This document shows, piece by piece, positions 56,769-64,000 of a DNA stretch of 64,000 bases. The translations under genes were made by a program, and so were the position numbers. Source of the DNA: a virus; IMG/VR virus record IMGVR_UViG_3300025146_000011, positions 1 through 64,000 of that record, one strand, 5' to 3'. Each line of letters begins with the position of its first letter. The first letter of the stretch is position 1. A model generated the notes under the pieces. That model worked only from the letters and a program-made list of their open reading frames with translations, ran no database searches and had not been told where the DNA came from.

Positions 56769-57062
56769 ATGAACATGACGAGCATGTTAAAAAAAGCGCA
56801 AGTGGCAAGCGCGTGTAAGGAGGCGCTTGCTGCGTGCGCAAAACTGACGTTCGAGGAGGCGCTTGCGCTGCCGAAAGCACCTCGCTGGGCGGTCTGGTAC
56901 GCCCAGAACGTCCTGAAGGGGCGCTTTCGCGCTGCCGAGGAGGTGATCGCGCAGGATGCTGAGTACGCGTATTGGTACGCTCGTTACGTCATAGAAGGGC
57001 GGTTTGAAGCAGGTGAGAATGAGGGATATATTTTAATAGATAGGAGCCTTGAAGATGATTAA
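56769..57062 (+). CDS. GC-rich gene, probable recent acquisition
   Basis: 97 residues, GAGGAGG upstream. The first 230 bases are visibly GC-rich, with codons such as GCG, CGC, CTG and GTC that are rare in neighbouring genes. The protein is Ala-rich with repeated units (APRWAVWYAQNVLKGRFRAA and EYAYWYARYVIEGRFEAG), a repeat seen in phage proteins of other hosts. The last 30 codons return to AT-rich codon use. Likely transferred and fused to a local 3' end. Confidence 0.75.
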   Translation: MNMTSMLKKAQVASACKEALAACAKLTFEEALALPKAPRWAVWYAQNVLKGRFRAAEEVIAQDAEYAYWYARYVIEGRFEAGENEGYILIDRSLEDD

Positions 57063-57339
57063 ATACACCAAGAAGAGCATGGAAATAGATGTTGAATCCG
57101 ATGTCATATGTAATAAGTGTGGTCAATCGGTAGTTATAGATGTCCACGGAGAACAAGAATGGGAAGCCATAAATATTAGTCATATATTTGGATATTGGAG
57201 TACGGGCAGAGATGGAGAGCAGTATACCGCTCATCTATGTGAAGGCTGCTACATAGAGTTTATAGATACGTTTACTATTCCTCCTGAAATAAGTAATTAC
57301 TATTACGGAAATACAAACGAAAATGATAGCTTTATGTAA
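57055..57339 (+). CDS. zinc-ribbon protein
   Basis: 94 residues from ATG 57055 (TAGGAG eight bases upstream). CNKCGQ (about 19-24) and CEGCY (about 62-66) form a four-Cys ribbon. Overlaps the previous gene by 8 bases. No family recognised. Confidence 0.7.
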   Translation: MIKYTKKSMEIDVESDVICNKCGQSVVIDVHGEQEWEAINISHIFGYWSTGRDGEQYTAHLCEGCYIEFIDTFTIPPEISNYYYGNTNENDSFM

Positions 57340-57352
57340 GGGAGAATATAAG

Positions 57353-57781
57353 ATGGGACTGTTCGATACTTTCATTGTATTTAATTATCGTTGTCCTAAG
57401 TGTGGACATATGAATGCGGAAGTTGATTTTCAAACCAAAGATTTTGATAATCACCTAGATCATATTAAGGTAGGTGAAGATGTTAGGGATGATGTAGAGG
57501 TGTGGTTTTTAAATAATGCTACCATCTTTGGGGAAAGCAAACTAAGTAAGAAACAGGCCGAATCATTAACTAGGAGATATCCTCATAAATATAAAATGAG
57601 TAGCTTTGAAAATGATGATGACAACTGGTCTATATACAAATATGCTGGTAAAAGAAAACGTAATTTCTCACACATAAGATATGCTACCTTTGAATTACAT
57701 GGTGGTTGTGATGGGTGTGATGTATTCATAGAAACAGTAGGACACATAGAGGATTATATATTTAAAGGCATAAAACAATAG
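57353..57781 (+). CDS. zinc-ribbon protein
   Basis: 142 residues from ATG 57353 (GGAGAATATAAG upstream). CPKCGH (about 14-19) and a later CDGCD. Acidic centre. Last plus-strand gene; the next genes run on the minus strand and converge on it. Confidence 0.7.
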   Translation: MGLFDTFIVFNYRCPKCGHMNAEVDFQTKDFDNHLDHIKVGEDVRDDVEVWFLNNATIFGESKLSKKQAESLTRRYPHKYKMSSFENDDDNWSIYKYAGKRKRNFSHIRYATFELHGGCDGCDVFIETVGHIEDYIFKGIKQ

Positions 57782-57800
57782 ATAAAATATATACTATAAG

Positions 57801-58124
57801 CTATATATGTAGTCTATCTAATATCTTAGCGGGTATCATAAAGAGGATATAGAACAAAGTATTACATAATATATTTAAGGGGAACTTTAATTTCTCTATA
57901 CTAAGTAGTTCAGCTACTACCTGGGATGCAACATCTATATTTTTATAGATAGTAGTGATATTACCATATGTCCGCTCAAAGATTAATTCTCCAGGTTTAT
58001 CTATAGGTATTAATGTAATACGCTTATTTTTATCTAAGCATTTAATTATCTGAGCTAATCCTATGCATATAGGACAACTAGATCGATATGTTAATATTCC
58101 ACAACAATTATTTTTACAAGACAT
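57801..58124 (-). CDS. DCC-type thiol protein with membrane segment
   Basis: 107 residues, ATG at 58124 behind TTTTGGAGA. LTYRSSCPICIGLAQIIKCL resembles the CxxC active site of thioredoxin-like DCC/DUF393 proteins. The C-terminal part is hydrophobic (NTLFYILFMIPAKIL), a likely membrane anchor. It ends 19 bases before the last plus-strand gene's stop. Confidence 0.55.
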   Translation of the reverse strand: MSCKNNCCGILTYRSSCPICIGLAQIIKCLDKNKRITLIPIDKPGELIFERTYGNITTIYKNIDVASQVVAELLSIEKLKFPLNILCNTLFYILFMIPAKILDRLHI

Positions 58125-58156
58125 AGTAATCTCCAAAACATATCGCTTTAAAATAC

Positions 58157-58927
58157 CTATATATTAGCTATGTATCCTGATATATATATGTAAGCTCTTT
58201 GAGTGCCTGATGGGCCTATATTATCAACCTTATATTCTACTTGTTGAGAAGTGTTAGTAACTACATAGCCATTGTTGTGTATGGGTATGCCTATTGCTCC
58301 TGAACAGCTCTGTGCTAGATGCTGACTGCCTATTCCAGGCGTGCGTATGTCTATACCACCACGCTGTCCAGATGTTGTTTGTTCTATAGAGGCATCCAGA
58401 TATACTGTATCTGATATGGGTGGAACAAAGCTTCCACAAGATACATTCGTATATGATGTGGCATTGCCTTGATTTAAAACTAACCTACTACTGTCTGCTC
58501 CTTGATATAATACTAAATCATTTCTCTGTACAAAACGTAAAAAGTCAGACGAACTATTGTTTCTAACAGCTCCAACCATATGTTTAAATATATAATCTGC
58601 TGGTAGGGTAGGTGATGTACTAGATATATCTAGGATGGCTCCTACGGTCATATCTACCTTGCCTACAATCCATACATAATACCATGTATCAATTGCCTCT
58701 GAACCAGCACTGCGCCCACCAAGACCAAGTACTGTTATGTCTACTGTAGTTGATAAGTTTCTAATATCATAACTTTCACCTGTGTTATTAGTTAAAGTTA
58801 TAGTGTTGGCTATAATATCTAATTTAGATAAAGGAGTAGTTGCGTTATTGGATATCCTTAGATTGCTGTAAAATCCTGGATTACTAACATCAGTTAGTCT
58901 GTCAAACCTAATAGGTGTTTTACTCAT
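58157..58927 (-). CDS. virion structural or tail-fibre protein
   Basis: 256 residues, TAGGAGTAAACC upstream. Strand-rich, low in Cys and charge, with many Ser/Thr/Asn (LRISNNATTPLSKLDIIANT, ITLTNNTGESYDIRNLS). This is typical of fibre or decoration proteins. It lies in a run of similar genes. No family recognised. Confidence 0.65.
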   Translation of the reverse strand: MSKTPIRFDRLTDVSNPGFYSNLRISNNATTPLSKLDIIANTITLTNNTGESYDIRNLSTTVDITVLGLGGRSAGSEAIDTWYYVWIVGKVDMTVGAILDISSTSPTLPADYIFKHMVGAVRNNSSSDFLRFVQRNDLVLYQGADSSRLVLNQGNATSYTNVSCGSFVPPISDTVYLDASIEQTTSGQRGGIDIRTPGIGSQHLAQSCSGAIGIPIHNNGYVVTNTSQQVEYKVDNIGPSGTQRAYIYISGYIANI

Positions 58928-58936
58928 GGTTTACTC

Positions 58937-59224
58937 CTATACTAACTTTAATAATGCTTGTAAGAGTGTGTCTTTTTCTTCAGCCGTAAGACTGTTCCAA
59001 TCCCTCGATCTTAACTCTGCAACAGTTGCTCTAGCTTGATCTATTTCGGTAGTATCTTCTGGTATCGGATCGGCTTCTTCATATACATAAGGTAACATAT
59101 CCACAGTAACCATACTATTATATCGAGGTGGTATTCCTAATCTTATGTCACCTATACCAAGAGTATTTGCTTCTTGGATAGCTTGGTTTATATCGTATGT
59201 TTCAGAAACAATATAGCAACGCAT
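58937..59224 (-). CDS. hypothetical protein in virion gene cluster
   Basis: 95 residues, TTTAGGAG upstream. The C-terminus is helical (WNSLTAEEKDTLLQALLKLV), similar to small proteins that follow tail-fibre genes in many phages. Function unknown. Confidence 0.65.
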   Translation of the reverse strand: MRCYIVSETYDINQAIQEANTLGIGDIRLGIPPRYNSMVTVDMLPYVYEEADPIPEDTTEIDQARATVAELRSRDWNSLTAEEKDTLLQALLKLV

Positions 59225-59241
59225 ATTAACTCCTAAATATT

Positions 59242-60207
59242 TTAAGTGTTTAAAATTGTATATACAGTCCCTGCAGTACCATCAGAACCATTAGCACCAG
59301 TACCTACACCAGTTCCACCAACACCACCAGGTGCTGAAACGGTATTGCCAGTAACGGCTGTATCAGTTATTATTATAACTATACCGCCGCCGCCGCCGCC
59401 TCCGCCACCACAATTTCCTGTAGTAGGCGTGCCTCCGCCACCACCAAGAGCCCTAATAATGCCACTCGTACCTACAATAGAGGGTGATGCAAGAAAAACA
59501 CATCCTCCTGAACCGCCTCCGCCGCCACCCTTATTAGTACTATCTCCACCGCCACCTGCTCCACCTGAACCCATAGTTAAGGGGGTATTACCAGTGGTAA
59601 TAGGTATGAGCCCAGTCCACATGGCTATTGGGACCCTAGCCAATCCACTAGCTGACGCTGCTGGCATCCCAGTTGTCCCACCTGTACCACCAGCTCCAGA
59701 CGCTCCCGCGCCACCATTGCCACCATTTCCACCACCTGCTGATGTAGCTGCACTGCTACCATTTGAGCCAACCGTTGTTTGTCCTGCGCCGCCCGCTGCA
59801 CCTGCGCTGCCCCATCTAGCAGTTGGTCCTGCACTGCCTGCGGTTCCAGTAGCACCACCGTTGTTCTGTGGTATGTTGAGTGATTGTATGGTTCCATTAT
59901 TAGTTATTGATGTTGTTGCATATATGCATAATCCTCTTGTATTTAATATAATACCAGAATTAACGACGATAGTTGTAGCATATACATTACTACTTAAGTT
60001 TGTATCACTGGTATAGACAATTGCCCCATCACTTCCATCCCCATAAATTACCTGACCTCCAGTAGAACCGCCGCTTGAAGCTATGCTAATATCTTGTCCA
60101 GATTGAGTTAATGTCACACCACTACCTTGTGATAAAGTAACATCGCCCTGTAGTGGAATATTTCCACTTTTAGCTATCGAGTTAACCCTTCCTGGAATAA
60201 TAGACAT
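59242..60207 (-). CDS. glycine-rich adhesin / tail-fibre protein
   Basis: 321 residues, CAGGAG upstream. An N-terminal part with a SGQDISIASSG repeat is followed by a long glycine-rich domain (about 110-310) with runs of GGGGGGGG, GGAGASGAGG and GGVGGTGVG, punctuated by hydrophobic strands (GCVFLASP, GIVIIITDT). Such polyglycine II sandwiches form receptor-binding tips in some phages. A host-recognition role is likely, by analogy. Confidence 0.75.
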   Translation of the reverse strand: MSIIPGRVNSIAKSGNIPLQGDVTLSQGSGVTLTQSGQDISIASSGGSTGGQVIYGDGSDGAIVYTSDTNLSSNVYATTIVVNSGIILNTRGLCIYATTSITNNGTIQSLNIPQNNGGATGTAGSAGPTARWGSAGAAGGAGQTTVGSNGSSAATSAGGGNGGNGGAGASGAGGTGGTTGMPAASASGLARVPIAMWTGLIPITTGNTPLTMGSGGAGGGGDSTNKGGGGGGSGGCVFLASPSIVGTSGIIRALGGGGGTPTTGNCGGGGGGGGGIVIIITDTAVTGNTVSAPGGVGGTGVGTGANGSDGTAGTVYTILNT

Positions 60208-60208
60208 A

Positions 60209-60649
60209 TTAAGTAGTAAACTCCTGTATGGCTAAGTTACTTGAAGCAGCAGAAGCAATGGCATTAATGGCTCCAGTAGTAAATGAGTATTCGTCCATAA
60301 CCCATGCACCGCCTGCGCCTAATGTAATACCGCTATATAATACAGCAGTAACACCTAAACCAAACGATATAGTATTAGTTGATGTATTAGTTAAGATTAA
60401 TCCTTTGCGAGTAGCGCTAGATGCTACAGCTTGAGCAGATGTAACTCCAACAGTAGCAGCAGTAGGTGAAGTGGTTGTTAATGCTGTTTTGGTATTAATC
60501 GTACCTGATACTGGTTGAGTGGTTGTTCCCGTAGGATCAATTCTGACAGGTGTCATACCAGCGACACCCTGTATGGTTAATATATTGCCAGATGGAGATC
60601 CTGGAGTACCTTCTCCTTCTATAGACGCATCGATGGTAACATCAGACAT
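60209..60649 (-). CDS. virion protein, tail-associated
   Basis: 146 residues, AAGGAGTTTCCT upstream. The C-terminal part ATRKGLILTNTSTNTISFGL followed by LYSGITLGAGGAWVMDEYSF recurs in (pro)phage structural proteins as a small beta-sandwich. The N-terminus is low complexity Ser/Thr/Gly. One base from the next gene. Confidence 0.7.
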   Translation of the reverse strand: MSDVTIDASIEGEGTPGSPSGNILTIQGVAGMTPVRIDPTGTTTQPVSGTINTKTALTTTSPTAATVGVTSAQAVASSATRKGLILTNTSTNTISFGLGVTAVLYSGITLGAGGAWVMDEYSFTTGAINAIASAASSNLAIQEFTT

Positions 60650-60714
60650 AGGAAACTCCTTAAGAGAAAATAAATAATAGAATATTGTCTATTTAATTAA
60701 TAGCATTTAAAAGA

Positions 60715-60742
60715 AGAGAGCCGAGATAGGTCTCGGCTCTCT
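60715..60742 (-). terminator. Rho-independent terminator (minus strand)
   Basis: AGAGAGCCGAGA/TCTCGGCTCTCT, perfect 12-bp stem with a 4-base loop, followed on the minus strand by TCTTTTAA. It ends transcription of the 60766-61554 gene, and partly separates it from the adhesin genes. Confidence 0.8.
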
Positions 60743-60765
60743 GCCCTATGCTTAGTTAGTTAAAA

Positions 60766-61554
60766 TTATTCTTCGGTCCATGTAATAGATGAGTATATTG
60801 TTGCTGTTTCTACATCGTCCATGTTAGTAACTGTAACTCTGAATCTATCGTCACCATCAGAGACTAAGGAGATAGCACCATCTACTATATTAAGCTCGAC
60901 AGTTTCACCAGCATTACCAAAAACAACTCTTTGATCTACAAGTGTTCCTGCGTTTGCATTGGTTTTTAAGATTGCCTTAAAAGGTACAGATGAGGAAACA
61001 ACAAAGCGTAAGACCTTACCAGTTGTGGAAGTTGTAATAAATGCTGTATCAGAGGAACCTGAAGCACCAGGAGCTAAATCTCCACCATGGGTTAGTACGC
61101 CTGAGTCAATTATGGTTCCAGTTGCACCTTCAGTAGATACCTGAAGGATACCAGCAGCATCAACCTTAAGAAATCTAGCATCGGTTCCATCAGAACCCAT
61201 CATGATAAGGCCGTCTGTACCTATTGCAGCACCAGCGACACGATCTGCATCGGTATTAACGCCTACCTTACCATCACCATCAATTAGTAATGTATCGGTA
61301 CCATCACTAACCTTAACAACAACATCACCATCTGCATCTGTTTTAACTGAAATCTGACCAGTTGCAGATATTGCTAGGATATCAGTACCATCACTGATTT
61401 TGGCTACAACATCACCGTCAGTTGCAGTTTTTACAGATAATTGACCAGTTGCAGATATTGCTAATAGATTAGAACCAGCACTATCTACTAACTTTGCGAC
61501 TACATCTCCAGAATCCTTAGTTTTAACTGCAAAAGGGGTTTGCACATCAGCCAT
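60766..61554 (-). CDS. repeat-containing virion structural protein
   Basis: 262 residues, AAGGAGTGATGATT upstream. The first 100 residues hold three or four tandem units (SGDVVAKLVDSAGSNLLAIS, DGDVVAKISDGTDILAIS, DGDVVVKVSDGTDTLLID), each about 30 residues, visible as DNA repeats. The rest is strand-rich. Probably a tail or capsid-decoration protein. Confidence 0.75.
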   Translation of the reverse strand: MADVQTPFAVKTKDSGDVVAKLVDSAGSNLLAISATGQLSVKTATDGDVVAKISDGTDILAISATGQISVKTDADGDVVVKVSDGTDTLLIDGDGKVGVNTDADRVAGAAIGTDGLIMMGSDGTDARFLKVDAAGILQVSTEGATGTIIDSGVLTHGGDLAPGASGSSDTAFITTSTTGKVLRFVVSSSVPFKAILKTNANAGTLVDQRVVFGNAGETVELNIVDGAISLVSDGDDRFRVTVTNMDDVETATIYSSITWTEE

Positions 61555-61586
61555 TAATCATCACTCCTTATTTATAGTATACAAAG

Positions 61587-61605
61587 GACGTCCTCTTAGG
61601 ACGTC
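61587..61605 (-). terminator. hairpin between virion genes (minus strand)
   Basis: GACGTCCT (61587-61594), loop CTT, AGGACGTC (61598-61605). On the minus strand CTTTGT follows. A second, imperfect hairpin lies nearby (61658-61680). The 170-base gap contains nothing else recognised; probably a terminator for the coiled-coil gene. Confidence 0.5.
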
Positions 61606-61727
61606 TTCAAGCAAGCCAGCTTTAAAAAGAAATTAATCTTGCATACTATAGAATAGTCCCCTACGGGCTGTAGGAGACCATTTAAAAACCTTGAAATAGA
61701 GCTGTTTATAGGTAATATGTACTATTA

Positions 61728-61928
61728 CTACGCTGGCATCTTGGCAATTTTTTCTTCTAAATCTGCTACATTTTTTTGAAGATTGAGAATAGCGGTATCT
61801 ACTTTATACTTCTCGTCTTCTATTTCAAGAAGGCGTAGTTCTTGACGCTGTATAGTAAGTAAGATTGCATTCCTTTCAAGTTCTAATCTTTTCTTTTCTA
61901 GTCTAAGATTGGGACCTACATCAGCCAT
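61728..61928 (-). CDS. small coiled-coil protein
   Basis: 66 residues, AAGGAGGAATTAG upstream. Long uninterrupted charged heptads (LEKKRLELERNAILLTIQRQ and LNLQKNVADLEEKI) form a coiled coil. Probably a structural or assembly protein. No family recognised. Confidence 0.7.
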   Translation of the reverse strand: MADVGPNLRLEKKRLELERNAILLTIQRQELRLLEIEDEKYKVDTAILNLQKNVADLEEKIAKMPA

Positions 61929-61963
61929 ATACTAATTCCTCCTTATTGGTTCTTTACGCGGAC

Positions 61964-64000
61964 TTAGCCCATCATTTCTACTTGTATGTTTGTCCAGCCA
62001 CCACCCGAACCACTACCACTATGGAAGTTAACAGCGCCACCAACAACCTGAGCCACCAACGAAGCTTGCATAGGAGGTCCATAGTTATTGCCTGCATAAT
62101 ATTGGAGTTCCATTAGTGCTTTAGGGATCACCGTAGTAAATGACACGTTAATTATTTCACCACTATTAGGTAATGTAATTTTTTTATTACCGTCTCCATC
62201 TATAACGCGTTCTCCACTTGGTGTAGTAATGCCTGACACCATCGAAGAGAGATATAATGTTGGAGTTCCCGATGACTTAGATATGGTAACCTGACCACGA
62301 AGTATTACGTCATCTTCATTGGCAAAATCCCAGGCAGTATTTGGCCAATACAAAAACTCTACCGCAAATGATGACGGATTAGCAATAGCAGTACATCCAG
62401 CATGATATTCAAGAGGTGAAACGGGTCCGTACACGCCACTATCTGGCATTGCGGATATACCAGGACTACCTATGCCTCTCCATGGACCAGGCACAAAAGG
62501 CACACAAAACGACGTATCATTTTTGTTACCATAGAAACCTCCACCATATGGAAGTGGATTACCACAACAGTCACTACCTGTAGCTGATAATACGAAGTCA
62601 CTTTGCAAACTCGCATAACCTATTATTTTTCTACGATTAAACCTAGATATGACTAGTCGTTGAGCAGGTGTGTCTACAAACGCACCATTTCTAGTACGTA
62701 CAATACCAACTAATCTCTTATTAATGCCCCCATTCAAATCTGAGATTCCGCCTGAAGACCCTGATGGTATTCCCCTCACAGCTACTAGCCGTGCTTCTCC
62801 TCCTATATTACTGGCGAATACAGTAACCCAACTATTATTAGTTATATCATTAAGTCCTGCATCAGACGCAAGCAACCCAATGCTTGAAATAGGATAATTT
62901 GTATTATCAATGGTTAGAGTATTACCACCATACCCAATTAGAAGCAGATTGGTGCTGTTAAGTTCCAACCTACATTGATTAAGAGATCCACCGCCTCCGC
63001 CTCCACCGCCTGTGGAGTTAATAGTAATACTACCTGGAGCATTAACTATAGATATATCACTACCTGCTATTAAGTTGGCTGCGGTAAAAGCTCCACCACC
63101 TGCAGAACCTATAAGTAATTGTCCATCAGTTAAAGCAGGAGCAACTACGATTGCTGAAGTATTAGAGATTATAGCTCTATTGACAACTAATGCAGCACCA
63201 CTATTAGTGCCGCCTTTAGATATTGGAAGAACACCTGTTGTTCCTGCTCCGTCAATTACAAGAATATTATATTGTGGTGGATTGCCTGCTCCCATACTTA
63301 CTAGTGGTAAATTAGCCGTACCACCAGGCATCTGCCCTAAGGTAAGGGCTCCCAAACTTACATCGGCTAATGTAAGTGCTTTAAAATATGGATCTCCTGT
63401 TCCGCCACCTGATACTAATATTATATTATTACCTGATGTTGGATTATCAGTTAATCTTGATAAAGACAATATACCTGTAGTATTAGCTAAATCTAAATCT
63501 CCAAACATAGGACCTGGACCACCCTGAGAACGGAGCACCTTCCCTGCTGTTGCAGGATCTATTAAGTTAACAGCAAATAACCCTGTTGTATGTAATGTAA
63601 GATCTAATTTACCCCAAGTTGGCTGTGCGCCTACGCCTCCAGACAATAATACATTATTGGTGGCTACATCAGCAAGTTTAGCTAACGTAGTTGCAGTGTT
63701 AGCTACAAGTAAATCTCCTATTGTATAGGAAGCAAAACCCGTACCGCCTTCATTAGCAGGTAATATGCTTGATAAGTCAAAACTACCAGGAGGAACAGCT
63801 GCTGCTGTTAATGTAATATTTTGAGCAACTTGGGTAAGAGTTATTCCGCCACCTGATAAGAAAAGAATATCTCCATACGTAGGTGAACCACCAGGTATAG
63901 TTATGGAATGAATACCTTTATGAGTATGATCTGACTTTGCTATGTTTGGTGATGTACCAGGTAAAGAACCAGTGGCTATCTCTGTAGGCATACTACTTGA
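61964..64000 (-). CDS. large tail-fibre-like protein (5' end cut)
   Basis: At least 675 residues; the frame is open to the right edge, so an upstream start is likely. Ser/Gly/Ala/Leu-rich, with repeated strand patterns such as GITLTQVAQNITLTA, GDLLVANTATTLAKLADV and GSDISIVNAPG, and a C-terminal beta-rich domain (IIGYASLQSDFVL, FAVEFLYWPN). This is a long tail fibre or baseplate protein. No enzymatic domain seen. Confidence 0.75.
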   Translation of the reverse strand, partial: SSSMPTEIATGSLPGTSPNIAKSDHTHKGIHSITIPGGSPTYGDILFLSGGGITLTQVAQNITLTAAAVPPGSFDLSSILPANEGGTGFASYTIGDLLVANTATTLAKLADVATNNVLLSGGVGAQPTWGKLDLTLHTTGLFAVNLIDPATAGKVLRSQGGPGPMFGDLDLANTTGILSLSRLTDNPTSGNNIILVSGGGTGDPYFKALTLADVSLGALTLGQMPGGTANLPLVSMGAGNPPQYNILVIDGAGTTGVLPISKGGTNSGAALVVNRAIISNTSAIVVAPALTDGQLLIGSAGGGAFTAANLIAGSDISIVNAPGSITINSTGGGGGGGGSLNQCRLELNSTNLLLIGYGGNTLTIDNTNYPISSIGLLASDAGLNDITNNSWVTVFASNIGGEARLVAVRGIPSGSSGGISDLNGGINKRLVGIVRTRNGAFVDTPAQRLVISRFNRRKIIGYASLQSDFVLSATGSDCCGNPLPYGGGFYGNKNDTSFCVPFVPGPWRGIGSPGISAMPDSGVYGPVSPLEYHAGCTAIANPSSFAVEFLYWPNTAWDFANEDDVILRGQVTISKSSGTPTLYLSSMVSGITTPSGERVIDGDGNKKITLPNSGEIINVSFTTVIPKALMELQYYAGNNYGPPMQASLVAQVVGGAVNFHSGSGSGGGWTNIQVEMMG

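Noticed and set aside
59246-60016. Long plus-strand frame full of proline
   Set aside because: It mirrors the minus-strand glycine-rich adhesin (GGN codons read as CCN). It has no ribosome binding site and runs against its neighbours.
63012-63527. Plus-strand frame of 171 codons
   Set aside because: It is opposite the large tail-fibre gene and consists of the usual Pro/Ala/Ile shadow pattern of such genes.

Overview
The window looks like part of a large tailed-phage genome from an AT-rich (low G+C) bacterial virus. Genes are densely packed, often overlap by 4 to 20 bases and usually follow AAGGAGG-like ribosome binding sites; no tRNA, rRNA, CRISPR array or insertion sequence was recognised. 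The phage brings its own DNA polymerase III alpha subunit, RecA, Rad52-type annealing protein, UvrD-type helicase, SSB, a resolvase-like nuclease, uracil-DNA glycosylase, dUTPase, ThyX, class II ribonucleotide reductase and dNMP kinase. That set is typical of very large phages. The host cannot be named from this sequence.

Layout. 1-8300: small orphan genes, a Bergerat-fold (RsbW-like) ATPase, a methyltransferase-fold protein and a MoxR ATPase / VWA-metallopeptidase pair. 8300-8760: one isolated minus-strand gene with its own promoter and terminator. 8840-11040: small genes and the Rad52-like annealing protein. 11095-13967: a zinc ribbon, then a ubiquitin-like protein, an E2-like protein, an E1/ThiF adenylating enzyme and a JAB/JAMM isopeptidase, in one tightly spaced operon. 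13970-18280: small zinc proteins, a lysine-rich protein, a GNAT acetyltransferase, and a nuclease-fold/AAA+ pair. 18276-31921: dnaE, HNH endonuclease, dNMP kinase, peptide deformylase, an exported HExxH protein, ClpP and the UvrD-like helicase. 31960-38365: class II RNR from its own promoter, membrane proteins, an RNA ligase and a PrfH-like release-factor homologue. 38426-57781: an aspartyl/asparaginyl synthetase-like enzyme, SSB, RecA, UDG, dUTPase, resolvase-like nuclease, deoxyribosyltransferase, Dam-type methylase, HU, lytic transglycosylase, ThyX and many small zinc proteins. 57801-64000: the strand flips and all genes are minus-strand virion or adhesin genes, including a glycine-rich adhesin. 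No stretch longer than about 300 bases lacks a gene.

Two features stand out. First, a family of about 17 otherwise dissimilar small proteins (65-100 residues) shares a C-terminal signature close to [S/T]TPxxhxRxLLGI (h hydrophobic). They sit alone, in pairs or in runs of four, mainly in the left two thirds of the window. Sequences encoding the same signature also lie just after the stop codons of four larger genes. Second, the Ubl-E2-E1-JAB cassette is a complete-looking ubiquitin-like conjugation and removal system resembling the plasmid PRTRC modules. A third pattern is the repeated occurrence of short perfect inverted repeats inside coding sequences.

Function as a whole: the enzymes cover nucleotide supply, replication, recombination and repair. 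Peptide deformylase, ClpP, the PrfH-like factor, the RNA ligase and the synthetase-like protein point to control or rescue of translation and protein turnover. Four exported proteins point to action at the host envelope.
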